Below are positions 33,821-43,169 of a stretch of 64,000 nt of DNA, in pieces. Source of the DNA: UBA952 sp044361535 (lineage in GTDB: Bacteria > Bacteroidota > Bacteroidia > Flavobacteriales_D > Crocinitomicaceae). The stretch lies in NCBI GenBank assembly GCA_044361535.1, contig JBIKIQ010000001.1, positions 1 to 64,000 on the forward strand, given 5' to 3'. The position numbers and the translations under genes are program-made. The notes beneath the pieces were generated by a model. The model was not told where the DNA came from. It searched no databases and saw only the letters and a list, made by a program, of their open reading frames with translations. Position 1 is the first letter of the stretch. Each line of letters opens with the position of its first letter.

Positions 33821-35113
33821 ATGTCAACAGCTTTAGGAAATCACATTTTGGTTGAATTTATGAATTGCGACCCGCACATTATGAATGATGTCGCTGGAAT
33901 TGAGAGGGATATGGTAGGTGCGGCACAAAAAGCTGGTGCTACAGTAATCAATTCAACGTTTCACCATTTTTCACCTTATGGTGTTTCTGGAGTGGTGGTT
34001 ATTCAAGAAAGTCACTTAGCGATTCACACGTGGCCTGAATATGGTTATGCTGCTGTTGATTTATTTACGTGCGGCGAGATGAATGCATGGATTTCTTTTG
34101 ATCATTTAAAAGAATGCTTTAAGGCCAAATCCTATTCAGCAATTGAGATGAAACGTGGATCAGTCAACTTGTTGACGCGAAATGATTTTGATATTTCGAC
34201 CATGCGTCAGAAGGCGTCAGAATGGAGAAATCCTGAGTTCTTTACGCGTAATGTTTGGTTTACAGACAAGGATGATAATCAGGCTCTTTCGCTGAGATTT
34301 ACGGGAGATGTTTTTTTTGATGTTCAGTCTCCATTTCAACGTGTTAGAATTTTGGAGTCTTACAAATATGGAAAAATGTTGGCTTTAGATGATATGGTGA
34401 TGACAACTGAGAAGGATGAGTTTCATTATCATGAAATGATATCACATCCAGCAATGTTTACCTTGGGTAATGCAAAAAATATATTGGTGATTGGTGGTGG
34501 AGACGGTGGTACAATTCGTGAAATTTTAAGACATGATTCTGTTGAGAAGGTTACAATGGTTGAAATTGATGGAGAAGTAATTACAGCATGTAAAGAATTT
34601 TTGCCAAATATCGCTAATTCATTTGATCATCCTAAGTTGGAGTTGCTTGTTGATGATGGTATTTCATTTATTAAAAATGCAGTCCCCAATTCTTATGACT
34701 TAATTATTGTTGATGGCTCAGATCCTGTTGGTCCTGCAGAAGGTTTATTCAGTGTTGAGTTTTATACAAATTGTTACAATGCTCTTAAATCAGATGGAAT
34801 TTTAGTTGCACAAGGTGAGTCGCCTAAGTTCAATGAAAAGGCATTTGCTGAATTAAATCATACATTACAGGGGATTTTTGGTGAGAATAATGCACCTGTT
34901 TCTCTATTTTTTGTTCCTACCTATCCTACAGGAATGTGGAGTTTTCAATATGGTTTAAAGGGAGATGTTTCTCCAAAAAGTCTTGCTAATTCTAAAGAGG
35001 TAGATCTTTTTGTTGAATCAAATGGCTTGAGATATTACAATTCAGCCGTTCATGTAGGATCTTTCGCTACTCCAAATTTTGTAAAAGAATTACTAAAAGT
35101 TCCAGTTAACTAA
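33821..35113 (+). CDS. speDE: Fused S-adenosylmethionine decarboxylase and spermidine synthase
   Basis: A 430-aa natural fusion. Residues 1-120 are a bacterial class 1B SpeD: the self-cleavage site is Glu63-Ser64 in QESHLAIHTWPE, with His69 and Cys84 (LFTCG) in the positions known from Thermotoga SpeD. Residues about 135-430 are SpeE, with LDDMVMTTEKDEFHYHEM, the aminopropyl-donor binding loop GGGDGG (225-230) and DGSDPVGPAEGLF (298-310) with catalytic Asp. Decarboxylated SAM could thus be made and used on one polypeptide to turn putrescine into spermidine. Cleavage would leave SpeE attached to the alpha chain. No ornithine or arginine decarboxylase gene is nearby. Confidence 0.93.
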   Translation: MSTALGNHILVEFMNCDPHIMNDVAGIERDMVGAAQKAGATVINSTFHHFSPYGVSGVVVIQESHLAIHTWPEYGYAAVDLFTCGEMNAWISFDHLKECFKAKSYSAIEMKRGSVNLLTRNDFDISTMRQKASEWRNPEFFTRNVWFTDKDDNQALSLRFTGDVFFDVQSPFQRVRILESYKYGKMLALDDMVMTTEKDEFHYHEMISHPAMFTLGNAKNILVIGGGDGGTIREILRHDSVEKVTMVEIDGEVITACKEFLPNIANSFDHPKLELLVDDGISFIKNAVPNSYDLIIVDGSDPVGPAEGLFSVEFYTNCYNALKSDGILVAQGESPKFNEKAFAELNHTLQGIFGENNAPVSLFFVPTYPTGMWSFQYGLKGDVSPKSLANSKEVDLFVESNGLRYYNSAVHVGSFATPNFVKELLKVPVN

Positions 35114-35122
35114 TAAAGTATT

Positions 35123-35665
35123 TTGAAATATATTGCACGTTTGATTTTTTGGATAATTGGTTGGAAAATAGATCCAAATCCTCCGGAAAACATTAAAAAG
35201 TGTGTAATCGCCGTAGGACCTCATACTTCTAATTGGGATTTTATTATTGGCCGACTTGCGTTTTTTCAATATGGCGTTCAGGGAAAATTTTTAATTAAAA
35301 AAGAGCTTTTCTTTTTTCCTCTTGGAATTCTTCTTAAGGCATTAGGTGGAGTACCAGTTGATCGAAAACGAAATTCCAATATGACAGATTTTGCGGTCAA
35401 CTTATTTGAAAATTCTGAATCACTATATTTAGTATTTACACCTGAAGGCACAAGAAAATACAATCCTAATTGGAAAAAGGGTTTTTACTATATTGCATTA
35501 AAAGCTAATGTGCCAATTTATGTATGCTATGTTGACTTTGCTACAAAAACAGGAGGTTTCCATTCGTTATTTCATCCAACAGGAAATGTTGATCAAGATA
35601 TTTTAGAAATCAAAAATAGATTGAGTCAATTTAAAGGAAGGGTGCCAGAAAATGGAATTTATTGA
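35123..35665 (+). CDS. PlsC-like 1-acyl-glycerol-phosphate acyltransferase
   Basis: A 180-aa acyltransferase with the H(X4)D motif H34-TSNW-D39 and the EGTR motif in FTPEGTRKYNPNWKKGF. A short hydrophobic N-terminus (IARLIFWIIGWKI) would attach it to the inner membrane. It is shorter than typical PlsC (about 240 aa) and closer to the compact acyltransferases common in Bacteroidota. The start is TTG, nine bases after speDE. It overlaps the convergent DUF5522 gene by seven bases. The acceptor is not known. Confidence 0.8.
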   Translation: MKYIARLIFWIIGWKIDPNPPENIKKCVIAVGPHTSNWDFIIGRLAFFQYGVQGKFLIKKELFFFPLGILLKALGGVPVDRKRNSNMTDFAVNLFENSESLYLVFTPEGTRKYNPNWKKGFYYIALKANVPIYVCYVDFATKTGGFHSLFHPTGNVDQDILEIKNRLSQFKGRVPENGIY

Positions 35666-35853
35666 TTCTTGGGTTTGAATGTATCTGTTTTTTTATCATA
35701 CCCATACGGACAATGTTTACAACCACTTTTGCAACAGTAGCCTCGTTTTAGATGATACTTTTCAGTAAAAATAATATATCCTTCTGGACTGAGATAATAA
35801 TCTTCATTCGTCAAGTTTTGTCTTTTATTGGAACCGAATGTCTCTTGATTCAT
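35659..35853 (-). CDS. DUF5522 small cysteine-rich protein
   Basis: A 64-aa protein with a C-terminal cysteine cluster RGYCCKSGCKHCPYG that matches the DUF5522 family. Four cysteines (C-C-x3-C-x2-C) could bind a metal or an Fe-S cluster, though this is not shown. The N-terminal half (YYLSPEGYIIFTEKYH) is conserved-looking. It lies between two plus-strand genes, overlapping the acyltransferase by seven bases and divergent from the desulfhydrase-like gene ten bases away. Confidence 0.8.
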   Translation of the reverse strand: MNQETFGSNKRQNLTNEDYYLSPEGYIIFTEKYHLKRGYCCKSGCKHCPYGYDKKTDTFKPKNQ

Positions 35854-35863
35854 TTTAAAAAAT

Positions 35864-36760
35864 ATGAATAATTTAAATCATTTACCTTCAGAGAGTTTGT
35901 CTTGTGTTGAACCATTACATTTAAACGATCAAGCCTCTAATTTGTTCATTAAGCGAGATGATTTTATTCATCCTATTATTTCTGGAAATAAATGGAGGAA
36001 ATTGACATACAATATTTTACATGTCAAATCAACTGAAATGGCTGGTGTAATCACTTTTGGTGGAGCCTATTCAAATCATTTACTTGCGACTGCATTCGCT
36101 GCTAAACTCAATGAATTGCACTCTATCGGATTTGTAAGAGGCGAGGAGTTAAACTCTCAGTCAAATAGTATACTTGCCTATTGTGAAGCATTGGGTATGT
36201 CACTCAAGTTTATTTCAAGAAATGAATATAACTTAAAGGATGAACCTGTATTTAAACAAGATTTGTTGGCTGAACATCCCAATTATTGGATTATTCCAGA
36301 GGGTGGTGCAAATTATCAAGGGGTAATTGGATGCATGAAAATAATGAAAGAAACATCTAATGATTACGATTTTGTTTGCGTTTCTCAAGGAACTACTACT
36401 ACTTCCATAGGAATATTATTATCAATTCCTTCTTGGACAAAACTTTTGGTTTGCCCAGCGTTGAAAGGATTTGATTCTTTGTTGGAAATGAAACAACGTA
36501 TGTTAAAATTAGGTTTTGAACCTGATTTTATTCTAGAAAAGTTGAATCAAGTCATTGTTTTACCTACAGATGATTTAGGTAAATATGGAAAAGCTTCTGT
36601 TGAGTTAAAGTCATATAGTCAAGACCTACATCAACGAACCAATATTAGTTTTGATTGGACCTATAATGCGAAGAGTTTGTTTAAATTGAATGAATTTATA
36701 GAGGAAAATAAATTTTATGATAAGAAAATACTATATATCCACACGGGGGGATTTTCGTAA
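35864..36760 (+). CDS. PLP-dependent ACC deaminase/D-cysteine desulfhydrase family enzyme
   Basis: A 298-aa fold-type II PLP enzyme. The PLP lysine is in SGNKWRKL after IKRDDFIHP, and the next motif TFGGAYSNHLLATAFAA binds substrate. IPEGGANYQG and VSQGTTTTSIG form the phosphate-binding region. Members include D-cysteine desulfhydrase and 1-aminocyclopropane-1-carboxylate deaminase; which activity applies cannot be told here. It is somewhat shorter than the usual 320-340 aa. Its last 30 bases overlap the 3' end of the convergent tlyA. Confidence 0.87.
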   Translation: MNNLNHLPSESLSCVEPLHLNDQASNLFIKRDDFIHPIISGNKWRKLTYNILHVKSTEMAGVITFGGAYSNHLLATAFAAKLNELHSIGFVRGEELNSQSNSILAYCEALGMSLKFISRNEYNLKDEPVFKQDLLAEHPNYWIIPEGGANYQGVIGCMKIMKETSNDYDFVCVSQGTTTTSIGILLSIPSWTKLLVCPALKGFDSLLEMKQRMLKLGFEPDFILEKLNQVIVLPTDDLGKYGKASVELKSYSQDLHQRTNISFDWTYNAKSLFKLNEFIEENKFYDKKILYIHTGGFS

Positions 36761-37483
36761 ATGACAAAGAAATTCTTTATTGCCGTCACCACCTAAAATT
36801 GGAGAATCAATGGAATTCAACCAGCTTAATCCACTATTTGTGGCGAAGTGCTTAAGGGTTGAGATAACTTCTTTATATAGGTTCTCATCTTTTACTATTC
36901 CACCTTTTGAGACATTTTTCTTTCCAACCTCAAATTGAGGTTTGATTAAAGCCACAATCTCTCCTTGATCTTTTAAAAAGGGAGGTAAATAATGAAGGAC
37001 TTTAGTTAAGGAGATGAATGAGACATCGATTACAATTAGATCAATTGGTTCTTTAATAAGGTTCAAGTTTAAGTCCTTTACATGAGTCTTTTCAAGATTC
37101 ACAATGGCGGTATTCCCAGAAATACGAGGATGAAGTTGCCCTATACCTACATCGATACAATATACTTTTTTGCAATTATTCTCGAGTAAAACTTGTGTAA
37201 ATCCGCCGGTTGATGCACCAAGATCAATACAGGTTAGGGTTGAAACATCTATTTGAAAAGTGTCAATCGCATGTAGCAATTTGTGGGCTCCTCGCGAAAC
37301 ATAATGCGAATCTGATGTATCAGCCTCTATTTTGGAATCAGCATGAATTTTTTTTCCAGGTTTATCAACTACCTTGTCATCTACTTTAACTTTTCCTGCT
37401 GTTATTGCTTGTTCAGCTCTTGTTCTTGATTCAAAAAAACCTCTGGAAACTAAGATTTTATCTAAACGCTCTAAAGACTCCAA
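36731..37483 (-). CDS. tlyA: TlyA-family rRNA 2'-O-methyltransferase
   Basis: A 250-aa protein with an N-terminal S4 RNA-binding domain (RLDKILVSRGFFESRTRAEQ) and an RrmJ-like methyltransferase domain with the SAM motif CIDLGASTGGFTQVLL. VIDVSFISLTKVL and ALIKPQFEVGK follow. TlyA methylates 16S/23S rRNA cytidines in mycobacteria; it is often annotated as hemolysin A. It is six bases downstream of the large PKD gene and convergent with the desulfhydrase-like gene. Confidence 0.9.
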   Translation of the reverse strand: MESLERLDKILVSRGFFESRTRAEQAITAGKVKVDDKVVDKPGKKIHADSKIEADTSDSHYVSRGAHKLLHAIDTFQIDVSTLTCIDLGASTGGFTQVLLENNCKKVYCIDVGIGQLHPRISGNTAIVNLEKTHVKDLNLNLIKEPIDLIVIDVSFISLTKVLHYLPPFLKDQGEIVALIKPQFEVGKKNVSKGGIVKDENLYKEVISTLKHFATNSGLSWLNSIDSPILGGDGNKEFLCHLRKSPRVDI

Positions 37484-37488
37484 GAATA

Positions 37489-40400
37489 TTATTTTGATTC
37501 AATCACTGTGACAAATCCATGCTTGTCGACTTGTGTTCCACCAAGCATTTCGCCAGAAAAACGATAAAAATAAACGCCATCATTCACCTTGTCTAAGGAT
37601 GAATCTGTCTTCCCATCCCATAAAAATAATGGATTGGCAGGATCTCTAATTCCTTCGTGAATAACATTGCCCCAGCGGTTCAAAATCACAATTGTAAATT
37701 CTTTAAATGCATCAAAAGGTAATGTAAATATGTCATTAACTCCATCTCCATTTGCAGTAATAACATTTGGTAACCAAATATCTGGATCATTAATATTAAT
37801 AGTTAATGAATAATCATCTTGACATCCCAATGCATCTGTTACCGTCAATGTTACGTTATATGCTCCGGCAATAGGGAAAGAGTAAATTTGGTTGACATCT
37901 GTTGGTGCCGATATTTGGTCTAGGCCAAAATCCCATGACCAAGAAGATATTGTAGATTGTTGAGAAGTGGAAGCATCGTCAAAAATGATGTTTTCATTTT
38001 GGTCAGCCGGATTAGGAGTGGCGGTAAAAAATGCATTTAGTCCATCGTCCAAAACCGTTATTGGGTCAAGTGGGTAAAAAACTTCACATCCGGCACTATC
38101 ATAAAGCGTAACTCCCGGAATATAGGTTCCTGGTTGATCGTAATTATAGAAGAAATTAATAGTGTCAGTCAAGGTGGTATTATCTCCCATAGTCCATTCT
38201 GAACTATAAACATTTTGAGCATTAAGAATTATGAAATTTGCTCCTTGAGCACATTGACCAACTTGTTGTATCCATTCTGGATCTCCACTAGGTCCACCAA
38301 TTGTTATGTATTGAATAAGGGTGGTATCATCAGTACATCCATTTTCGTCAGTTACCGTTAGTGATAAGTCGTACGTCCCCGGAAGAACATAAGTATTACT
38401 AGGGTTTTGAAGTATAGATTGGTTTCCGTTACCAAAGTTCCATGCCCAATTGGTAATTGCACCATACGAAAATGAAGAATCTACATAGGTTCCAAACAAT
38501 GGAGGACAAACGTATTCACCATTAGGGCCAATAGCCGCACCTGTAAATGTATAATTTGGTACAGCCCAAGGAATTGATACACTTATTAGGTTTCCGATAG
38601 TATCCTTACATCCATTACCATCTGTCGTAACTAGGTAAAGATTATGAATTGCAGTAGTTTGACCAAATGGTATTCCTGTTTCTATTATGTCAGTCGTAAC
38701 ATTTGAGTCAGTTGATATTGGTGAATTAAAATTATCTAAAAACCATTCAAATGATAAGTTTCCTTCACCATTTGAAGAGTTTGTTGTTGTAATCGTATCT
38801 CCATTACAAATTACGTTATCAACTGAAAAGAATGAATTTGGTTGAGTAATTGTTACAGGTATAGATGCCGGAGCAGATCGACAACCAAACTCATCAATTA
38901 CAACCATTTCAGTATAAAAAATACCTTGTCCAAGAAAGGTGTGAGAAGTTGAATTACCGGCGGCAATTGTTTCAGACGAATTATCATCTGAATAGGTGTA
39001 TTCCAAGGAATCAATTGGGATATTATACGGTGGTAAGGGGAAGCCACTTCCATTCATAACAACAGGAAAGGGTGAGCAACCAACAGCTGGGTTAGGATCA
39101 GTTGCCAAAATAGCGAAAGGCGGAGCTAAAACATGAATTGGCAAAGTTGCTGTATCAAAACAGCCAACGTCGTTTGTGGCCGTTAGTGTTATAGTAAACC
39201 CAGATTGATTTGGGGATGATTGGCTGTATGCATAAAAGGCTGTATCACCCATGTTGACGATTCCAGGCGGGGTGTCACCCATGTTAAATTCCCAACTTAT
39301 CAATGGATGTGTGTTCCAAGAGGTACTTTGATCAAACATATCGAGTGTATCTCCTCTACATATTGTATCATTTGAATACGTAAAACCAGCATTCACAGTT
39401 GAGATGTCAACTGTTGCTGTAATACTGTCACTACATCCCGTTGTGTAATTGTAAATAGCCTGTTGTATGGTATAAGATCCATAATTGTTGTATAGATGGG
39501 AAACACTTCCAGCATTTGCGTCATCTAACTGTGGGTCATCCAAAATTGTATTTGGCAGAAGATTTGGATTTTGCCACTGCCAAATCATTAATATATCATC
39601 AGAAGTTTGACCATGAGTGGCATCATCAGTGAAAAGTACATTATGACTTGGGCCTTGATTACAATATAATGTATTGGCAGGAGTGAAATTAGCAATTGGG
39701 GCGTTTATATAAACAAAATCTTGAATTTCAATAGAATCTTTACATCCTCTAAAATCTACAACAAGTTGAACATCAAAATAACCAGTATCTGAAGTAAATT
39801 GATATTGAGGATTTTCCTCGGTAGAGGTGCCATCGGTGAAGTCCCAAAAATAGGTGATTTCAGATGGGTTCGGATTTGCAGGGTTGGTAACAACATTCGA
39901 GGTGAATTCAAAATCTGTTTTAATACAATTAATTGTTGTGTCCACACTAAAACTAACATCAAGAATATCACCTACAGTAATATAGTCATCTAAAGTAAGG
40001 GTTCCTGTACACCCTGATTGAGTCGTGATTGTTAACGTTACATCATAAATGCCAATTCCGTAAGTTACTGCAGGTGGATTTTGCCCGTTGAAGGTACTTG
40101 GATTTCCTCCTCCAAAATTCCAGTTCCAAGCAACAATAGGGTTGTTAGGGTTGGGTGCCTGGCTTTCATCTGTAAATTGCACGGTAAGCGGTGTACATCC
40201 ACCGGTTGGCGTAGCTGAAAATTCGGGAAGTACATTTGAAATGTTAATGTAGTCATCTAGCGTAACCGTTCCAACACATCCTGCTGCAGTGGTCATTGTT
40301 AAGCTTACATCGTAAGTTCCATTGTTGTTGTAGATATGGGTAGGAGATGTTAGTGTTGATGCATTGTTAGCACCTGAAGCAAAGTCACCAAATGTCCATG

Positions 40401-41337
40401 CGTAAGAGGTTCCACCAATTGATGTGTTATTAAATGTTACATTCGAAGGTGCGCAATTCGTTAAAGGTGTAGCAGTAAAACTTGGAGTAGGAGTTGGCTG
40501 GACCGTAATTGTTTGAGAGGCGCTACCCGAACAGCCTGAGTTTGTGTTTTGTGCTGCAAGTTGAATTGTATAAGTGCCTGGTGTCGAAAATGTAAGCGAG
40601 GGGTTTTGAGAACTATTGTTTGTTCCATTAACATAAACGCCTGTTGAGGGTGATATATTCCAATTCCAAACATTAGCTCCAGCGGTTGAATTGTCAAGTA
40701 AATCAACTTGCTGATCCACGCAAGCAACACTTGGCAGAGTAATTCCTGCTTGAAAATTGGAAACAACCAATGGGTCTGTAATTGTCGCTGTACATTGAGA
40801 TGTTGTATTAGTTATCGTTAGAGTAACATTGTATGTACCGGCCGAAGTGTATGTTTGAGAAGGTGGATTGGCAGAGGAAGATGTTTGGTTGTTTCCGAAA
40901 TTCCAATTATAAGAGTAATTCGCACCTGAACTTCCTGTATTTGAAAATGATACTGTTAAGGGTACCGTGCAGCCTAATCCATTTACGTTAAACGATGCCG
41001 TCGGAGATGGTTTCACAATAATATAGGATGTTTTTAATTCAAAATCTGCTTGTCCATTTGCATTAGTTACAGTTAACGTTACACTATAAGTTCCAGGTGT
41101 ATTATAAACATGCGTTGTATTCGGGATAGAGTCACTAAATCCGTCGCCAAAATCCCATGCATATTGAGTAATTGCAGCTCCGCCATTGTTGGAAGAAGTA
41201 TTTGTGAATGTGACTGGTAAGCCTTGACAAACGCTTAATGGTGTTGCTGTGAAATTTGCTATGGGTAACTGACTGAAGGCCAGGTTTAAATTCAGGATTG
41301 AAAATATACTCAGTAACGCAATTAGAAGAAATTTCAT
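37489..41337 (-). CDS. Large multi-PKD surface protein with T9SS type B C-terminal domain
   Basis: A 1282-aa exported protein. A signal peptide ends LAFSQ. About thirteen PKD-like immunoglobulin-fold repeats of 80-95 residues follow, each with a YxWDFGDG-like core, a GTYxVxLTVT strand and often a Gly-Cys pair; the clearest are at residues about 28-110, 111-195, 285-370 and 1090-1180. The C-terminal about 90 residues (PNVITANGDGVNDIF ... ILNRWGNVI ... GVYFYRF) are the gliding-motility-associated type B sorting domain. Such proteins are secreted by T9SS and act as adhesins or matrix proteins. The repeats are rich in Thr, Asn and Asp and poor in Lys. tlyA follows after five bases. Confidence 0.9.
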   Translation of the reverse strand: MKFLLIALLSIFSILNLNLAFSQLPIANFTATPLSVCQGLPVTFTNTSSNNGGAAITQYAWDFGDGFSDSIPNTTHVYNTPGTYSVTLTVTNANGQADFELKTSYIIVKPSPTASFNVNGLGCTVPLTVSFSNTGSSGANYSYNWNFGNNQTSSSANPPSQTYTSAGTYNVTLTITNTTSQCTATITDPLVVSNFQAGITLPSVACVDQQVDLLDNSTAGANVWNWNISPSTGVYVNGTNNSSQNPSLTFSTPGTYTIQLAAQNTNSGCSGSASQTITVQPTPTPSFTATPLTNCAPSNVTFNNTSIGGTSYAWTFGDFASGANNASTLTSPTHIYNNNGTYDVSLTMTTAAGCVGTVTLDDYINISNVLPEFSATPTGGCTPLTVQFTDESQAPNPNNPIVAWNWNFGGGNPSTFNGQNPPAVTYGIGIYDVTLTITTQSGCTGTLTLDDYITVGDILDVSFSVDTTINCIKTDFEFTSNVVTNPANPNPSEITYFWDFTDGTSTEENPQYQFTSDTGYFDVQLVVDFRGCKDSIEIQDFVYINAPIANFTPANTLYCNQGPSHNVLFTDDATHGQTSDDILMIWQWQNPNLLPNTILDDPQLDDANAGSVSHLYNNYGSYTIQQAIYNYTTGCSDSITATVDISTVNAGFTYSNDTICRGDTLDMFDQSTSWNTHPLISWEFNMGDTPPGIVNMGDTAFYAYSQSSPNQSGFTITLTATNDVGCFDTATLPIHVLAPPFAILATDPNPAVGCSPFPVVMNGSGFPLPPYNIPIDSLEYTYSDDNSSETIAAGNSTSHTFLGQGIFYTEMVVIDEFGCRSAPASIPVTITQPNSFFSVDNVICNGDTITTTNSSNGEGNLSFEWFLDNFNSPISTDSNVTTDIIETGIPFGQTTAIHNLYLVTTDGNGCKDTIGNLISVSIPWAVPNYTFTGAAIGPNGEYVCPPLFGTYVDSSFSYGAITNWAWNFGNGNQSILQNPSNTYVLPGTYDLSLTVTDENGCTDDTTLIQYITIGGPSGDPEWIQQVGQCAQGANFIILNAQNVYSSEWTMGDNTTLTDTINFFYNYDQPGTYIPGVTLYDSAGCEVFYPLDPITVLDDGLNAFFTATPNPADQNENIIFDDASTSQQSTISSWSWDFGLDQISAPTDVNQIYSFPIAGAYNVTLTVTDALGCQDDYSLTININDPDIWLPNVITANGDGVNDIFTLPFDAFKEFTIVILNRWGNVIHEGIRDPANPLFLWDGKTDSSLDKVNDGVYFYRFSGEMLGGTQVDKHGFVTVIESK

Positions 41338-41431
41338 ATTTTAATTTTAACTAAAAAGATGTAAATATACTAAAAACTTGACGTCGTAAACCCATTTTTA
41401 GTTGCGTAAAATCTTTTATTTAATAAATGTT

Positions 41432-41439
41432 TAATTTTG
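41432..41439 (+). promoter_or_regulatory. Putative -7 promoter box for the PafA-like phosphatase gene
   Basis: TAATTTTG matches TAnnTTTG, 17 bases before the ATG at 41457. Confidence 0.4.
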
Positions 41440-41456
41440 AGCAAAATTGCTTCAAT

Positions 41457-43094
41457 ATGTTAAGTAGAACTTTTCTAATTATTTCTTTATTACTCAGTTT
41501 GATCCATAATGCACAATCGCCAAAGCCGAGAGTTGTCGTTGGAATTGTGGTAGATCAAATGTGTTATGACTATCTCTATCGTTTTCAAGGTAAGTTTTCC
41601 GAATCAGGTTTTAAAAAACTAATGGCGAATGGAACGAACTGTCGCAATACAAATTATAATTATGTTCCAACTTACACTGGACCTGGCCATGCTTCAATAT
41701 ATACAGGAACCACTCCCGATAATCACGGGATTGTTGGAAATGAGTGGTATGATCGAAATTCAAAAACTCCTGTAAATTGTGTCACAGATGAACTATTTAA
41801 TTCTACAGGAACAAATTCAACTGAAGGGAATCGATCTCCAAAAACGCTTAAAACCTACACAGTGACAGATCAATTAAAATTAACGTATCCTTCTTCGAAA
41901 GTAATTTCTATTAGTATAAAAGATAGAAGTGCAATTTTACCTGGGGGTCATTTAAGTGATGGTTCTTATTGGTTTGACTATAGTTCAGGTAACATGATTA
42001 CCAGCTCTTTTTACAAGAAGGAACTGCCTTCATGGGTGAGTAATTTTAACTCAAAAGGTTTTCCAAAAGAGTCATTGAACAAATCATGGAATACCCTTTA
42101 TCCTATCGGAACATATACCGAAAGCGGACCTGATAATACTCCGTATGAAGTTCTCATATCGTCAAAAAAAGAACCTACATTTCCCTATGATTTCGCAGAG
42201 TTAGGTCGTAATTCAAAAGATTATTCGCTATTTACTATATCGCCTTTTGCAAATTCATATTTAACCAATTTCGCCATGGAGGCAATTACTAACGAGCGAT
42301 TGGGGGCTGATGCTCAAACTGATTTTCTGTGCGTAAGTTATTCAACTCCTGACATAGCTGGCCATGCATTTGGACCATATTCGGTTGAAATCGAAGATAT
42401 TTACCTACGCTTGGATTTAGACATTTCACAATTAATTAAATTTTTGGAAACTAAATTTGGAAAAAATGGATTCACTGTATTCTTAACAGCCGATCATGCT
42501 GTCGTGCCAGTTCCGCAGTATTTAATGGATAAAAATTTGCCTGGTGGCTACCTTTTTCTAGAAGAAAAATTAAGCAAACTCAAAAAAAGTGTGAAGGAAA
42601 AATTTGAATTTGATGTGATTGAAGCAGAAGAAAATCAAAATATCTATCTAAACAGGCAAGTCATGGATTCTTTTCATCTGCCAAAAAAGGCAATAGAAAC
42701 TTTCATTGCTAGTGAGATAAAAAAATGGACTGGTGTTAAGGATGTATTTATTACTGATGATTTGAAGGATAAATCAGAGAATGATTGGGCTGGAATGGTA
42801 GCTCGAGGTTATCGATATGACAGAAGTGGAGAAGTCGTTTTTATTTTAGAGCCCGGATTTTTACCCAAAAATACGGATAAGCCATCTGCACATCAAGGAA
42901 CAAGCCATGGTTCTGCATTTAATTACGACACCCATGTTCCTTTAATTTGGTATGGTGCAGGCATTAAAAAACAAGAAATTTTCAGGCCCATAGAAATCAT
43001 TGATATCGCTCCAACCTTGGTTCATATGTTGAATTTACAAAGAACAGGAGCTATGACAGGGAAGCCAATTGTTGAAATTTTAAATCAAAAATGA
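41457..43094 (+). CDS. PafA-like secreted alkaline phosphatase
   Basis: A 545-aa protein with a signal peptide (MLSRTFLIISLLLSLIHNAQ) and an alkaline-phosphatase/NPP-fold domain. GIVVDQMCYDYLYRF holds the first zinc ligand, and YVPTYTGPGHASIYTG carries the probable Thr nucleophile (Thr74). NHGIVGNEWYD and SIKDRSAILPGGH match the Asn and the Lys/Arg pair of the Elizabethkingia PafA active site. TADHAVVP and HGTSHGSAFNYD-type zinc ligands lie in the C-terminal half (HQGTSHGSAFNYDTHVP). It probably frees phosphate from organic esters in the periplasm. The frame is open ten codons upstream; the ATG at 41457 begins the signal peptide. Confidence 0.9.
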   Translation: MLSRTFLIISLLLSLIHNAQSPKPRVVVGIVVDQMCYDYLYRFQGKFSESGFKKLMANGTNCRNTNYNYVPTYTGPGHASIYTGTTPDNHGIVGNEWYDRNSKTPVNCVTDELFNSTGTNSTEGNRSPKTLKTYTVTDQLKLTYPSSKVISISIKDRSAILPGGHLSDGSYWFDYSSGNMITSSFYKKELPSWVSNFNSKGFPKESLNKSWNTLYPIGTYTESGPDNTPYEVLISSKKEPTFPYDFAELGRNSKDYSLFTISPFANSYLTNFAMEAITNERLGADAQTDFLCVSYSTPDIAGHAFGPYSVEIEDIYLRLDLDISQLIKFLETKFGKNGFTVFLTADHAVVPVPQYLMDKNLPGGYLFLEEKLSKLKKSVKEKFEFDVIEAEENQNIYLNRQVMDSFHLPKKAIETFIASEIKKWTGVKDVFITDDLKDKSENDWAGMVARGYRYDRSGEVVFILEPGFLPKNTDKPSAHQGTSHGSAFNYDTHVPLIWYGAGIKKQEIFRPIEIIDIAPTLVHMLNLQRTGAMTGKPIVEILNQK

Positions 43095-43140
43095 GTTACT
43101 AAAATTTTCTTGTTAGAAACTCTTTAAATTCGGTACATTA

Positions 43141-43155
43141 AGTATGATTCATACT
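43141..43155. promoter_or_regulatory. 15-bp inverted repeat upstream of a membrane-protein gene
   Basis: AGTATGA-T-TCATACT is a perfect 7-1-7 inverted repeat ending 14 bases before the ATG at 43170. It could be an operator for the membrane protein-mpl-beta-lactamase unit, but no regulator is known. Confidence 0.3.
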
Positions 43156-43169
43156 AGTAAATTCGTTTT

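Noticed and set aside
37489..41337. Repeat-rich 1282-aa protein as a phage tail fibre or prophage remnant
   Set aside because: It has a signal peptide, PKD repeats and a T9SS type B domain, and there are no phage genes around it.
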